Assembly (NCBI RefSeq): GCF_001375655.1
Contig: NZ_CTEN01000002.1
Span: 248,001 to 312,000, forward strand
Length of the DNA: 64,000 bases
Direction of reading: 5' to 3'
Source of the DNA: Streptococcus varani
GTDB lineage: Bacteria; Bacillota; Bacilli; Lactobacillales; Streptococcaceae
The notes under the pieces are model-generated. The model was not told where the DNA came from. It worked only from the letters and a program-made list of their open reading frames with translations, and ran no database searches. Of this stretch, positions 1-9,487 are shown in pieces. Positions within the stretch are counted from its first letter, which is position 1; each line of letters starts with the position of its first letter. The position numbers were made by a program, and so were the translations under genes.

Positions 1-997
1 CATCACCCAGCAAGACCAAAATATCCTTATAACGAACACCATCCGCTAACAATTGCCGTATCTTTCTAGCAACCTGCTCCACTTCTTCTTTTTGATTATT
101 GGTTTGCCAGATTTCTAAACTGTCTGACTGACGGGCCTGCCACTTTCCATCTGATGTTTTAAAGTTATGCTTGCCTTCCCAGAAGCGACTGAGACTGGCA
201 AAATCTGATTCCTCAGCACGGTTTTCGATGTAAATAGGTTTTACCCCGTAAGTCGTTGCCAATGACCGCAGAACATCAACAGAGGCCTGGTAGACATTCC
301 CCTGGATAAAATTCGCATGGTAAGCATTTTGACTAGCGTAGGTCCCAACGACAATATCCTGGCATTTTTCCGCCAAAAGATGAATCAGGTAGTCTTCCTC
401 AGCTGAAAAACGAGTAAAGCCATCGATAACTAGAACTGTATCTGCCAAGTCCTTATCCAAATAGCCCGCCTCCACTTGATGAGCAAAAAAGGCTAGTTTG
501 GACTGATTTTCAAACTGGTGCTGGTTAAGTAGATCCGCAAGTCCAGCAAAAATCTTGACCAAATCCGCTGCTTTTTCATCGTCCAAATACTGCAAATCAA
601 GGGCTGTTAAATTGGCCGTCTTGAGCTCCTTATAGAGGTCCACCAGCTGCTTGATGAAAGCTGGATCCTTGCGCAAGCGACCATAAACCCGCAAATCTGT
701 GTCTGAAAGATTGGACAAAACGCGAAAAAGAAGCATGGATAAACCGACATCATCGATACTTTCCTTGTTCTGAATAGTATTGAGGATAAAATAGCGAGCC
801 ATCTGGGCAAAACGCGTGACTGTGATGCGGAAGGAAGCTTGGTTGGGCAGTTTCTCCAAGACCTTTCGCTCCTTCTCAAAAGATAGAGAGTTGGGTGCAA
901 TATAAAAAACCCGCTTACCAGCCTGCGCAAAATTTTGTGCCTCTTGAACCAAAATATCAGTCATGTCCTGAGACACATCTGTGTAGAGTAATTTCAT
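1..997 (-). CDS. rexB: ATP-dependent nuclease subunit B (RexB/AddB), N-terminal part
   Basis: Only the first ~332 codons are present; the gene continues off the left edge. The start ATG at 997 is preceded by an AAGGAA ribosome site. The protein begins [20 protein letters not shown] and contains the N-terminal helicase-like segment with '[14 protein letters not shown]', typical of streptococcal RexB. RexAB is the AddAB-type helicase-nuclease that resects double-strand breaks for RecA-mediated recombination. RexA normally follows rexB directly, so it should lie outside the window. The family call is by sequence resemblance; no catalytic residues of the C-terminal nuclease domain are within view. 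Confidence 0.85.
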   Translation of the reverse strand, partial: MKLLYTDVSQDMTDILVQEAQNFAQAGKRVFYIAPNSLSFEKERKVLEKLPNQASFRITVTRFAQMARYFILNTIQNKESIDDVGLSMLLFRVLSNLSDTDLRVYGRLRKDPAFIKQLVDLYKELKTANLTALDLQYLDDEKAADLVKIFAGLADLLNQHQFENQSKLAFFAHQVEAGYLDKDLADTVLVIDGFTRFSAEEDYLIHLLAEKCQDIVVGTYASQNAYHANFIQGNVYQASVDVLRSLATTYGVKPIYIENRAEESDFASLSRFWEGKHNFKTSDGKWQARQSDSLEIWQTNNQKEEVEQVARKIRQLLADGVRYKDILVLLGD

Positions 998-1053
998 ATC
1001 ATTTCCTTATACGCCTTATTGCTACTATTATACCATATATGAGGGTGTAAAAA

Positions 1054-1530
1054 GAGGCTGGGCAAAAAGTAGCTTCAAATAAAACCACACAGAGATTTCA
1101 GTCTTGAAAACAATCAAGATGAAAAAATCACTGTGTGGTTTTTGAGTATTTGAATTTTTAGGGTCGAGATTCTTAGCCAATTTTTGCGACCAGAAAAGAC
1201 CTGACGAGCGTAGGCGAAGAGCGTCATCTTCATGAGCATAGCCGGATGGAAGGCAGGACGGCCAGTGTGTGATTTATCTTCCAATAAAACATGATTAGGG
1301 ATACTGTCCACAAAAAGACTGATCAATCTAACCTCGTGATTCATAGGAATATTGTAGGCAAGATTTAGTTCCAAACTCAACTGATTTGTGTTATACTCTT
1401 TATACATAGTCATGGCTTTCTAGTTGTTTTGTGGTTATTATAATTATAAACCATGGCATATAAAAACGGGCATCTCCAACTGCGGAAATGCTCGTTTTTT
1501 ATATTCTGAAGCTGGTTTTTGCCCAGCCTC
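1054..1530. mobile_element. Internally deleted IS1182-like element with 24-bp terminal inverted repeats
   Basis: The ends match as inverted repeats: 1054-1077 begins GAGGCTGGGCAAAAA and pairs with 1507-1530, 22 of 24 positions. An inner hairpin (AAAACCACACAG at about 1082 with its complement ending near 1142) sits at one end. Between the ends only an N-terminal transposase fragment survives, so the 477-bp element is non-autonomous. It could be mobilised in trans by a full-length relative. I saw no clean target duplication. Confidence 0.75.
1114..1413 (-). pseudogene. IS1182-like transposase, N-terminal fragment
   Basis: The 99-residue frame starts MTMYKEYNTNQLSLELNL and contains 'GRPAFHPAMLMKMTLFAYA', the DUF772-type N-terminal region of IS1182/IS5-like transposases. 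Similarity ends around 'VFSGRK'; the remaining ~22 residues look like read-through into the 3' end of the element. The whole DDE catalytic domain is missing, so it cannot be active. It lies inside the inverted repeats of the mini-element at 1054-1530. Confidence 0.75.
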
Positions 1531-1617
1531 GGTAAATAGTGAATCTTAAATTGCTCTCCAAATTATCTTCAATTCCTGACTATTTGAAGTAAGCATACCG
1601 AGTGGTAAGCAATTATT

Positions 1618-3894
1618 TTATTTTTTCGTGATCGGTGCGATAGCCGCCAAGACCTTCTTGAGTCCCATTCCTGGAAAGTTGATTTTTAGTTCTTGCTGCT
1701 GGCCGGAACCGGATACTTCCAGAACGGTTCCTTGGCCCCATTTTTTATGGATGGCAATGTCTCCGATAGACCAGTCTGCACCTGTTGAAGCTGAATCGGC
1801 TGATTTTCCAAATGGTAAGTCACCACCTAAGTGGCGAACGGGTTGGGCAGCTGCTTTTCGACTTTGCAGGGCTTGGCTGAGACTCATCCCTTGGCCGAAC
1901 TGGCTGGTTTGTCCATTGACAAAAGAGGCTTTGAAGCTGGTATTTGCCGGTCTTGCCGAACCTTGGTAATCCAGCAAATCAGAAGAAATTTCACGAATGA
2001 AACGGCTTGGTTGATTGTAGTTGGTGCGACCATAGAGGAGGCGAGAATTGGCATTGGTTAGATAAAGGTCTTTCTCAGCACGTGTAATGCCCACATAGGC
2101 CAAACGACGCTCTTCTTCCAACTCACTCTCATCCTCAGAAGCTCGGCTGAGTGGGAAGACATTTTCTTCCATCCCAATCAGGAAAACTACTGGAAACTCC
2201 AGACCTTTTGCCGCATGCAGGGTCATGAGGGTCACTTCAGAAGACTCTCTATCCCCGTCATCCGTATCAGCAACCAGAGCCAAATCATTGAGGAAACGAG
2301 ACAGTCTATCTAGACCTGTTTCCTCTTCTTCTGCTTCCTTTTCATCAAAACTCTTGGTAACAGAGAGAAATTCCTGAATATTTTCGATACGGGCATTGGC
2401 TTCCAAGGTCGCCTGAAGAGTTAGGGCTGACAGATACCCCGTCTCAGCCAATACAGCCTCCACCATTTCTGTCACGGTCAAGTCATCCAAAGAATTGCGC
2501 AATCGGTAGAGAACCTGTGCCAGCTCCCAAACGGCCTGGGCAGCCTTTCCTTTGACACCAGACAGCATGATATTATCAGAAGCTTCTAGCAAAGACATTT
2601 CCTGCAGGTTGGCAAAAGCTCGGATTTTCTCTAAACTCCCCGGACCGACACCACGCTTGGGCTCATTGACGATGCGTTCAAAAGAGATATTGTCAGCTGG
2701 ATTGGCGATGACATTGAGGTAGGAGATGACATCTCGGATTTCCTTACGGCTGTAGAACTTGGTGCCGCCGACTATAGTATAAGGAATGTTAGACTTGAGC
2801 AAGGCTTCCTCAATAGTACGGGACTGGGCATTGGTCCGGTAAAGAACGGCCATATCCTTGTAGTTGCGACCCTCACGCGCCAATTCATCAATCTTACCCG
2901 CTACGAAAACAGACTCATCCTGCTCATCGTTGGCACGATAATAGATGATGTTAGCGCCATCTTCATTTTGTGTCCAAAGCTTTTTCGGACGGCGGTTTTT
3001 ATTTCGTTCAATGACATCATTAGCTGCTTGTAAAATGGTCTTAGTAGAGCGATAATTTTCTTCCAGCAGAACAACCTTGGCATCTGGATAATCTTTTTCA
3101 AAATCCAAGATATTCTGCATGTCAGCCCCACGCCAGCCATAGATGGACTGGTCCGCATCCCCGACTACACAGATGTTTTTAAAGCGAGATGCTAAGAGCT
3201 TCACCAACTGATATTGGGCATGGTTGGTATCCTGGTACTCATCCACATGGATGTACTGGTAACGCTGTTGGTAATAGGTTAAGACATCAGGATTTTGGTC
3301 AAAAAGCCGCAGGGTCATCATGATCAAATCATCAAAGTCCATGGCTTCCGACTGACGCAGTTCCTTCTGGTAAAGTTTGTAGCATTTGGCTACAATTTCC
3401 GTATAAAGGTCCCCTGCCTGCATCTCATATGCCACATCATCAATGAGATCATTTTTGGCATTGGAAATGGTACCTAAAATACTGCGTTCATTCCATTTTT
3501 TCGGGTCCAAGTTGAGATTTTTCAGGATACGTTTCATCAGTGTCCGTTGCTCACCTGGATCTACGATGGTAAAATTGCGATTGTAGCCGATATGGTCGGC
3601 ATCCCGACGCAAGATTCGCACACACATGGAGTGAAAAGTCGCGATGAGGCTGTCCTGAGTGGCTGGATTGAGCAACATAGCCCGTTCTCTCATCTCACGC
3701 GCTGCCTTATTGGTAAAGGTAATGGCCAGGATATTCCAAGGATTAACCATCTTTTCATCAATCAAGTAAGCAATGCGGTGGGTCAAAACACGCGTCTTAC
3801 CCGACCCAGCTCCGGCCATGATTAAGAGCGGGCCTTCCGTTGTTCGCACCGCTTGAGCCTGTCTATCATTCATTCCATTTAATAAGGGATTCAT
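1618..3894 (-). CDS. pcrA: ATP-dependent DNA helicase PcrA (UvrD family)
   Basis: The 758-residue protein has the superfamily 1 motifs in order: Walker A 'GAGSGKT' near residue 30, 'DEYQDTN' (Walker B), 'VGDADQSIYGWRGAD' (motif III), and the late motifs around 'TLMTLHAAKGLEFP' and 'EERRLAYVGITRAE'. PcrA is a 3'-5' helicase used in nucleotide excision repair, rolling-circle replication and removal of RecA or RNA polymerase from DNA. The C-terminal ~100 residues form the usual flexible linker plus a Tudor-like end ('HKKWGQGTVLEVSGSG') that binds RNA polymerase in relatives. Length and motif content are normal. Confidence 0.97.
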   Translation of the reverse strand: MNPLLNGMNDRQAQAVRTTEGPLLIMAGAGSGKTRVLTHRIAYLIDEKMVNPWNILAITFTNKAAREMRERAMLLNPATQDSLIATFHSMCVRILRRDADHIGYNRNFTIVDPGEQRTLMKRILKNLNLDPKKWNERSILGTISNAKNDLIDDVAYEMQAGDLYTEIVAKCYKLYQKELRQSEAMDFDDLIMMTLRLFDQNPDVLTYYQQRYQYIHVDEYQDTNHAQYQLVKLLASRFKNICVVGDADQSIYGWRGADMQNILDFEKDYPDAKVVLLEENYRSTKTILQAANDVIERNKNRRPKKLWTQNEDGANIIYYRANDEQDESVFVAGKIDELAREGRNYKDMAVLYRTNAQSRTIEEALLKSNIPYTIVGGTKFYSRKEIRDVISYLNVIANPADNISFERIVNEPKRGVGPGSLEKIRAFANLQEMSLLEASDNIMLSGVKGKAAQAVWELAQVLYRLRNSLDDLTVTEMVEAVLAETGYLSALTLQATLEANARIENIQEFLSVTKSFDEKEAEEEETGLDRLSRFLNDLALVADTDDGDRESSEVTLMTLHAAKGLEFPVVFLIGMEENVFPLSRASEDESELEEERRLAYVGITRAEKDLYLTNANSRLLYGRTNYNQPSRFIREISSDLLDYQGSARPANTSFKASFVNGQTSQFGQGMSLSQALQSRKAAAQPVRHLGGDLPFGKSADSASTGADWSIGDIAIHKKWGQGTVLEVSGSGQQQELKINFPGMGLKKVLAAIAPITKK

Positions 3895-3970
3895 TTTCTT
3901 CTCCGTTGTAAAATACTATCTTTCTATCTTACCATTTTTTGTGGAAAAATGCTGACTGAGTGGAGTAATA

Positions 3971-4004
3971 GTTTTATAAAAAGCAGAGACAAAATTGCCT
4001 CTAC
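3971..4004 (-). terminator. Possible terminator of the metal ATPase gene
   Basis: On the minus strand a short imperfect hairpin (GTAGAGGCAA paired with TTGTCTCTGC) is followed by TTTTTATAAAAC, 97 bp beyond the ATPase stop codon. The stem is weak, so the call is tentative. Confidence 0.4.
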
Positions 4005-4100
4005 TTACTTATATTCTTTTCCTGCAGGCTCATCTAGATTTTTTTGATAAAGTAGGGTTTTAACAAAAAATCTTCTTTCAAGTATAGAATGGAATACCCT

Positions 4101-6233
4101 TTACTCTTTGTTTCCCATCAGTCTCATTGCATTCATAATTGCTATGATAGAGACACCGACATCTGCAAATACAGCTTCCCACATTGTAGCGATACCATAA
4201 ACTCCCAGTAATAGTACCATTCCTTTAACGATTAATGCAATGCCAATATTCTGCCACACAATCTTTCTTGTTCTTTTTGCGATTTTTATGGCATTTACAA
4301 TTTTTGACGGCTGATCGGTCATAATAACAATATCTGCAGCTTCGATGGCCACATCAGATCCGAGTCCACCCATGGCAATACCAATATCCGCTCTTCCAAT
4401 GACTGGGGCATCATTAATTCCATCACCTACAAAGGCTATTTTACCATTAGGCCATTTCCCTTTTTCCAAGATTTCTAATTTTTCTACTTTTTGATCAGGT
4501 AGAAGTTCTGTATAGACCTCATCAATTCCTAAGTCCTCTGCAATCTTTTGACCGATTTTTTTGCCATCACCAGTGAGCATCACTAACTTTCTAATCCCTA
4601 ATGTTTTAAGTTCTGAAATAGCTCTCTTTGCATCTTCTTTTTCCTCATCAGATATCAGAATAAAACCTGCATACTGTTTATCAATTGCCACATGAAGAAT
4701 CGTGCCAATTTCTTCCACACTAGAATAGAGAATCCTTTCGCTATTCATTAACTGATCATTTCCAATTAGGACTTGCTTATCTTCTACTATTACTCTTATG
4801 CCACAACCTAGTAATTCCTTATAGTTAGAGATTTTATCCTTATTGACTTCTCCATTAAATTCGGACAAAATCGAACGGGCTATTGGATGATTTGAATACG
4901 TTTCTGCATATGCTGCATACTTGAGCAGTTCATTTTTATCAAAGCCATTTTTGGGGATTATCTTGGTAACCTTAAAGACACCTTTTGTTAACGTTCCTGT
5001 TTTATCAAACACAAGAGTATCCAGCTTGTTCAATGCTTCTAAATAGTTACCGCCTTTAACCAAAATACCGTTTTTTGAGGCACAACCTATTCCGCCAAAA
5101 AATCCAAGTGGTATGGATACAACTAGAGCACATGGACACGAAATAACCAAAAATACAAGCGCTCTATATATCCAAACAGAAAACTCTTCCCCAGTCATCA
5201 ATAAAGGCGGGAAAAAGGCAATAATCAAGGCAGTAAGAACAACTAGAGGTGTATAATATCGAGCAAATTTACTGATAAAATTTTCTGTCGGTGCTTTTCT
5301 ACTGCTTGCATTTTCTACTAGTTCTAAAACCTTTGCGACAGTTGATTCTCCGAATTCTTTGCTTACTTTAATTCTTAAAACACCACTTGTATTTATAAAT
5401 CCTGCCAAGGCTTCTTTACCTGGTCCAAGTTGTCTTGGTAGAGACTCACCTGTCAGTGCAGAGGTACTGACCATCGATTTACCTTCGATTATCCTACCAT
5501 CCAGTGGAATTTTTTCCCCCGGTTTTACAATAATCATGTCACCAATTTTTATTTGATCTGGAGCAACTTTTACCTCGCTATTTCCAACTATTCTATTTGC
5601 AAAATCTGGCTTTAGGTCCATTAGAGCAGAGATAGATTTTCTAGAATGGTTTACTGCAAGCTCCTGGAAAAATTCTCCTATTTGGTAAAAGAGCATGACT
5701 GCAACAGCTTCAGGAAATTCACTGATGAGAAATGCGCCAATTGTTGCAATCGTCATTAAAAAATTCTCGTCAAATACCTGGCCTCTTATTCCATTTCTAA
5801 AAGCCTTTAAAAGGACTTCTCCTCCCACTAAAAAATAGCTGATAAGATAGATTAATAATTCTAGCCCGATTGAAAAGTGAAAAATTATTCCTATAAGAAA
5901 TAATAGCGCACCAAGACCAAGCCTTATCCATTTATTTCTACTTGAAAGTTCTTCTTCAAGATTTGAATGAACATTTTCTTTTGAGTTTTCAAGAAGACTG
6001 ATAGATGGTTCAATGTGGTCAATCGTGTTTTGAGCTTCTTTAATCACATCTTCCCATTTTTCTCCTCCAATCTCAATTGAGACTTTCTTTGTAGCAAAAC
6101 TGATAGAAACTGACTCCACATTTTCTATCTTACTGATTGCTTTTTCAATTTTTGCAGCACAACTCTCACAATCTAACTTTGAAAGGGAAAATATTTTTTT
6201 GTTCTTCGTATCTACCAATGTTTTTATTGCCAT
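4101..6233 (-). CDS. Heavy-metal translocating P1B-type ATPase (Zn/Cd/Pb exporter type)
   Basis: With the ATG at 6233 (AAAGGAGA ribosome site) the protein is 710 residues; an upstream in-frame start at 6278 has no such site. Order of domains: N-terminal heavy-metal-associated domain with the pair in 'LDCESCAAK', membrane helices, actuator motif 'TGES', the CPC metal motif in 'SCPCALVVSIPLGF', phosphorylation site 'DKTGTLT', 'SNHPIA' and hinge 'GDGINDAP'. The CPC context and overall length fit ZntA/CadA-type exporters of Zn(II), Cd(II) or Pb(II) better than Cu exporters. It is divergent from a MerR regulator and driven by a MerR-style promoter, so induction by metal is likely. Exact metal specificity cannot be read from the sequence. 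Confidence 0.9.
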   Translation of the reverse strand: MAIKTLVDTKNKKIFSLSKLDCESCAAKIEKAISKIENVESVSISFATKKVSIEIGGEKWEDVIKEAQNTIDHIEPSISLLENSKENVHSNLEEELSSRNKWIRLGLGALLFLIGIIFHFSIGLELLIYLISYFLVGGEVLLKAFRNGIRGQVFDENFLMTIATIGAFLISEFPEAVAVMLFYQIGEFFQELAVNHSRKSISALMDLKPDFANRIVGNSEVKVAPDQIKIGDMIIVKPGEKIPLDGRIIEGKSMVSTSALTGESLPRQLGPGKEALAGFINTSGVLRIKVSKEFGESTVAKVLELVENASSRKAPTENFISKFARYYTPLVVLTALIIAFFPPLLMTGEEFSVWIYRALVFLVISCPCALVVSIPLGFFGGIGCASKNGILVKGGNYLEALNKLDTLVFDKTGTLTKGVFKVTKIIPKNGFDKNELLKYAAYAETYSNHPIARSILSEFNGEVNKDKISNYKELLGCGIRVIVEDKQVLIGNDQLMNSERILYSSVEEIGTILHVAIDKQYAGFILISDEEKEDAKRAISELKTLGIRKLVMLTGDGKKIGQKIAEDLGIDEVYTELLPDQKVEKLEILEKGKWPNGKIAFVGDGINDAPVIGRADIGIAMGGLGSDVAIEAADIVIMTDQPSKIVNAIKIAKRTRKIVWQNIGIALIVKGMVLLLGVYGIATMWEAVFADVGVSIIAIMNAMRLMGNKE

Positions 6234-6291
6234 CTTGTTTTCTCCTTTGACTAAATGATTTGAAATTATTTGAAACATTTGATATACTTAG

Positions 6292-6322
6292 ATCATAAAC
6301 TATACCGTCACAGTAATGTCAA
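6292..6322 (-). promoter_or_regulatory. MerR-type promoter of the metal ATPase gene, 19-bp spacer
   Basis: On the minus strand TTGACA (6317-6322) and TATGAT (6292-6297) are separated by exactly 19 bp rather than 17. The spacer holds the imperfect dyad ACTGTGAC/GGTATAGT. An overlong spacer with a centred dyad is the hallmark of promoters activated by MerR-family DNA distortion, and the divergent gene encodes such a regulator. Confidence 0.8.
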
Positions 6323-6330
6323 GAAAAATT

Positions 6331-7119
6331 ATGATGAAGAAATTCTTAACCATCGGTCAACTTAGTAAACTATCCGGTATTCATGTCAAAGCTCTTCGTT
6401 ACTATGAGAGTATTCATATACTAAAACCAGCTTATGTTGATCCCAATAACTCTTATCGTTACTATACTCACTCAACAATTCCCTATGTTAAAGTCATCAA
6501 AATTTGTGCAGACTATGACATCCCTCTGAAAACATTTAATACCTTTATTAATCCTAAAAGCGAAATTATGATGAATGAGATTCTCCAAATAGCTCAAGAT
6601 ATTATTGAAGAAAAAGAAAAAGCTTTGCAAAATGACAAAGCTCACATAGAAGAGTTTAAATTTCAAATTGGTTTGGCGAAACAATTAGATCAGACTTCAC
6701 ACCATCATATCGAAACAGGTGATGAAGACTACCTACTTCAGCCATTTTCAGGCCACATGCTCTCTGACTCCTATCATAAGCAAATGTATAAATTGTTAGC
6801 CTCCCTATCATTATCAAAAGTTTCCTTTAATCAACGGGTTGGTTGCTACTTCAAAAAAATAGATGGTCGTTGGAGACAATACTTGGCATGTAAAGTGAGT
6901 CATAATTTGGAAGATTCTCATTTTGAGACCATTTGCTTGAAAGGTAGTCATGTCCATGCAGAACATGTAGCAGAAGAAAAAGTTTCACTACGCATAGAGC
7001 AACTGGATAAGGAATTAGGCATAAAAGAAATTTTAATCCTCGAGACTTTAGAATCACCCTATAATTTTACAAAACCACACTTGGAATTGAGATACTTCTT
7101 GTCAAGTTTAAGTGAATAG
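6331..7119 (+). CDS. MerR-family transcriptional regulator
   Basis: The protein (262 residues from 6331) starts with a MerR winged helix: 'TIGQLSKLSGIHVKALRYYE' followed by 'VDPNNSYRYYT'. Next come a long dimerisation helix rich in Lys/Glu (about residues 85-125) and a C-terminal ~130-residue effector-like domain containing several His residues. There is no compact Cys metal loop as in CadR/ZntR, so the sensed ligand is uncertain. The gene is divergent from the metal ATPase and probably controls it through the 19-bp-spacer promoter. The upstream ATG at 6316 lies inside the -35 box of that promoter, so 6331 or 6334 is preferred. A promoter for this gene may be TTGATA (6279) and TATACC (6301). 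Confidence 0.85.
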   Translation: MMKKFLTIGQLSKLSGIHVKALRYYESIHILKPAYVDPNNSYRYYTHSTIPYVKVIKICADYDIPLKTFNTFINPKSEIMMNEILQIAQDIIEEKEKALQNDKAHIEEFKFQIGLAKQLDQTSHHHIETGDEDYLLQPFSGHMLSDSYHKQMYKLLASLSLSKVSFNQRVGCYFKKIDGRWRQYLACKVSHNLEDSHFETICLKGSHVHAEHVAEEKVSLRIEQLDKELGIKEILILETLESPYNFTKPHLELRYFLSSLSE

Positions 7120-7192
7120 CCAGAGTAATAAAACTAAAAGAGCTAGGAAAAAATTCAAAATTTAGACTTTCTATTAAAATTATAATAACCAA

Positions 7193-7250
7193 AAATGGCT
7201 TAGAATTAACGTTTCTGACGACGTTATTCTAAGCCATTTCCTATTTTTTA
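7193..7250 (+). terminator. Intrinsic terminator after the MerR gene (probably bidirectional)
   Basis: AAATGGCTTAGAAT at 7193 pairs with ATTCTAAGCCATTT ending at 7239; the stem extends by TAACG/CGTTA with one bulged T. It is followed by CCTATTTTTT. It lies between the convergent ends of the MerR gene and susH and can serve both. Confidence 0.75.
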
Positions 7251-7275
7251 TCCTTTTTTCCCAGCCTCTTTTACA

Positions 7276-8631
7276 TTACACTTGCTGTAAGATTTTCTTT
7301 CCTTGCAGATAAATAGCGGATGTTAGGCTTTCTTGTCCATGATTGACGAAGATTTCTACTGAATTCTTATCAAAGAAAATCTGTAAATGCTGAGCATCTA
7401 CTGTCACTGAACGGCGGTTGATAGGCCACTCTTCTTCACCCGTAATTTCTAGTTTTTGATGACTGCGGTCAATGAAGACAGATCCTGCTTGATAACCAAA
7501 TTCGATGTAATCAGAATCATCGCCCAAGCGGAGAACAATATCTTGGTCGATGTCCAAATCCAAGCGACCGATAGCATCTAACTCATCTCCAACATGAAGC
7601 TCAGGAAAGGATGCTAGAACTGCATCTGGAACCTGCTGGCGCAATTTCTCACCGGACTTATGGAGAATCCGTGGCAGGGTCATATTGCAGGCCCAGCCAT
7701 GTTTTAACTCATGGGGAACAACCGTTCGTCCCCAGTTGTGCATCCAGGCGATGGTAATCCGTTGCCCTTTGTCATCTAGGAGACTTTGGGGCGCATAGAA
7801 GTCATGACCGTGGTCCAGTTCAGAAACACTTGTCTGGACAAAGACTTTCTTATCCCAGTCAACTTGACCAGCAATCGTCACGGTCGAATTGAGGTTGATA
7901 AAATCCTCATCTGTCCGCTGGTAGCGCATAGGCGAAACGGTGATGAAGGCCTGACCATCTAGTTCAAAGAAATCTGGACATTCCCACATAAAACCTTGGT
8001 GTGCCTCTCCTTTGAGGAAAATCGACTCAAAATTCCAATCAATCAAGTTATCGGAACCAAGAAGAACAACTGTTCCAATTTCATCTTGGTGCTTGGCGGC
8101 CACCACTGCATAATAACGACCATTTTTTTCAAAGAGCTTTGGATCGCGAAAATCTGCTGCAACTAACTCTTTTGGTAAGATTCTTCCCGTTGCGACTGGA
8201 TTTTCTGCAATCTTTTCAAAGTGAATGCCGTCTTTTGAATAGGCCATATTCTGAATCTGTACCACTGTTCCATCTTCATTGACAACATTTCCTGTATACA
8301 TGAGCCAAAGAGTATCATCTTTAACGATGGCACTACCAGAGAAACAACCATCCTTATCATAGGGCATGTCTGGCGCTAAAGCAACCGGCAAATGGTCCCA
8401 GTTCACAAAATCCTTTGTTTTAGCATGACCCCAGTGCATCGGTCCCCAGACAGAATCATAAGGATAGAATTGATAAAAGAGATGGTATTCGCCCCGGAAA
8501 AAGACACAGCCATTTGGATCGTTAATCCATCCAATCTCTGCCGAAAAATGCTTTTCAGGTTTAAATGTTTGATTGACTATTGCTTTATTTTCTTGAATAT
8601 ATTGATGTACTTCTTCAATTTTTTTACGCAT
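7276..8631 (-). CDS. susH: Sucrose-6-phosphate hydrolase / invertase, GH32
   Basis: The 451-residue protein carries the GH32 signatures: the nucleophile region 'GWINDPNGCVFFRGEYHLFYQ' (Asp in NDPNG), 'FRDPKLF' and the acid/base Glu in 'MWECPDFF'. It hydrolyses sucrose or sucrose-6-phosphate to glucose and fructose units. It is cytoplasmic, with no signal peptide. It is the last gene of a sus-type operon behind an ABC sugar importer; because an ABC transporter delivers unphosphorylated sucrose, free sucrose is the likely substrate here. The order susR-susX-susT1-susT2-susH matches the pneumococcal sus locus. Confidence 0.93.
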   Translation of the reverse strand: MRKKIEEVHQYIQENKAIVNQTFKPEKHFSAEIGWINDPNGCVFFRGEYHLFYQFYPYDSVWGPMHWGHAKTKDFVNWDHLPVALAPDMPYDKDGCFSGSAIVKDDTLWLMYTGNVVNEDGTVVQIQNMAYSKDGIHFEKIAENPVATGRILPKELVAADFRDPKLFEKNGRYYAVVAAKHQDEIGTVVLLGSDNLIDWNFESIFLKGEAHQGFMWECPDFFELDGQAFITVSPMRYQRTDEDFINLNSTVTIAGQVDWDKKVFVQTSVSELDHGHDFYAPQSLLDDKGQRITIAWMHNWGRTVVPHELKHGWACNMTLPRILHKSGEKLRQQVPDAVLASFPELHVGDELDAIGRLDLDIDQDIVLRLGDDSDYIEFGYQAGSVFIDRSHQKLEITGEEEWPINRRSVTVDAQHLQIFFDKNSVEIFVNHGQESLTSAIYLQGKKILQQV

Positions 8632-8640
8632 CTATTCCTC

Positions 8641-9486
8641 CTATTTAATTCCCGTTCCAGATCCACCCAAACCTTGCACAATAAACTTCTGTGCTACTAC
8701 ATAGACTAGAATGAGGGGAATGGTCGAAATGGTTAAGACAGCCATAACCTGATTAATATAAACTGGCTGTGTGGTATTGATTGTGGTGATGGCAACCTGC
8801 ATGGAAAATTTACTTCTATCCGTTAACACCATGAGAGGCCAGATGTAGTCATTCCAACTACTGATAAAGGATAATACCCCGACAGTCGCTACCGCTGGTT
8901 TAGACATAGGCAACATGATTTTAAAGAAAGTTTGAATGATATTAGCCCCGTCCATTCGAGCCGACTCAACAATCTCTTCTGGAATGGCAATAAAGAAATT
9001 TCTAAAAAGATAGATATTAAAAATACTGGCCAAACCTGGAATGATAACAGCTAAGCGGTTGTTAACCAATCCAAGTGCATTGACGATAGTAAATTGTGGA
9101 ATTAAAACTGTTTCCACCGGGATAATTAGCAAGGCTAACAGAAAACCAAAGAGAAATTTTTTCCCTGTAAAATCAACCCGAGCAAAGGCGTAACCAGCAA
9201 ACGAATTGATCAAAATTGAACCAATAGCAAAGGTCGTTGAATAGAAAATACTATTTCCAAGATAAGTGAAAACACTAAACCTAGCTAGAACTTCTTGATA
9301 GGGCTTAAACCAGTTTACTGGATTTAAACTAGGAAGAAAGGCCTGCCAGGAAGTTAGATTTCCGTAAACTTCTGCTTCAGGCTTCATAGCTGAAACAATC
9401 ATCCAGACCATGGGAAAAAGAAAGAGAAAGGCCAGCAAAGTCAGTAAGATATACTCTAAAATCTTAATTGGTTTTATCTTCTTCAT
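8641..9486 (-). CDS. susT2: Sucrose ABC transporter permease SusT2
   Basis: A carbohydrate ABC permease of the MalG class (281 residues). It has an N-terminal membrane helix 'LLTLLAFLFLFPMVWMIVSA', several further helices, and the cytoplasmic EAA loop 'ESARMDGANIIQTFFKIMLP' that docks on the ATPase. The ATG at 9486 is chosen because AAGGAGG lies 9 nt upstream, just inside the end of the preceding gene; an in-frame start at 9510 would precede that site. It forms the membrane channel with SusT1. No ATPase gene is in this operon; such importers in streptococci share the MsmK ATPase encoded elsewhere. Confidence 0.92.
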   Translation of the reverse strand: MKKIKPIKILEYILLTLLAFLFLFPMVWMIVSAMKPEAEVYGNLTSWQAFLPSLNPVNWFKPYQEVLARFSVFTYLGNSIFYSTTFAIGSILINSFAGYAFARVDFTGKKFLFGFLLALLIIPVETVLIPQFTIVNALGLVNNRLAVIIPGLASIFNIYLFRNFFIAIPEEIVESARMDGANIIQTFFKIMLPMSKPAVATVGVLSFISSWNDYIWPLMVLTDRSKFSMQVAITTINTTQPVYINQVMAVLTISTIPLILVYVVAQKFIVQGLGGSGTGIK

Positions 9487-9487
9487 C

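Noticed and set aside
607..930. 107-codon minus-strand frame inside rexB
   Set aside because: It lies in a different frame within the rexB coding region, which has clear family similarity.
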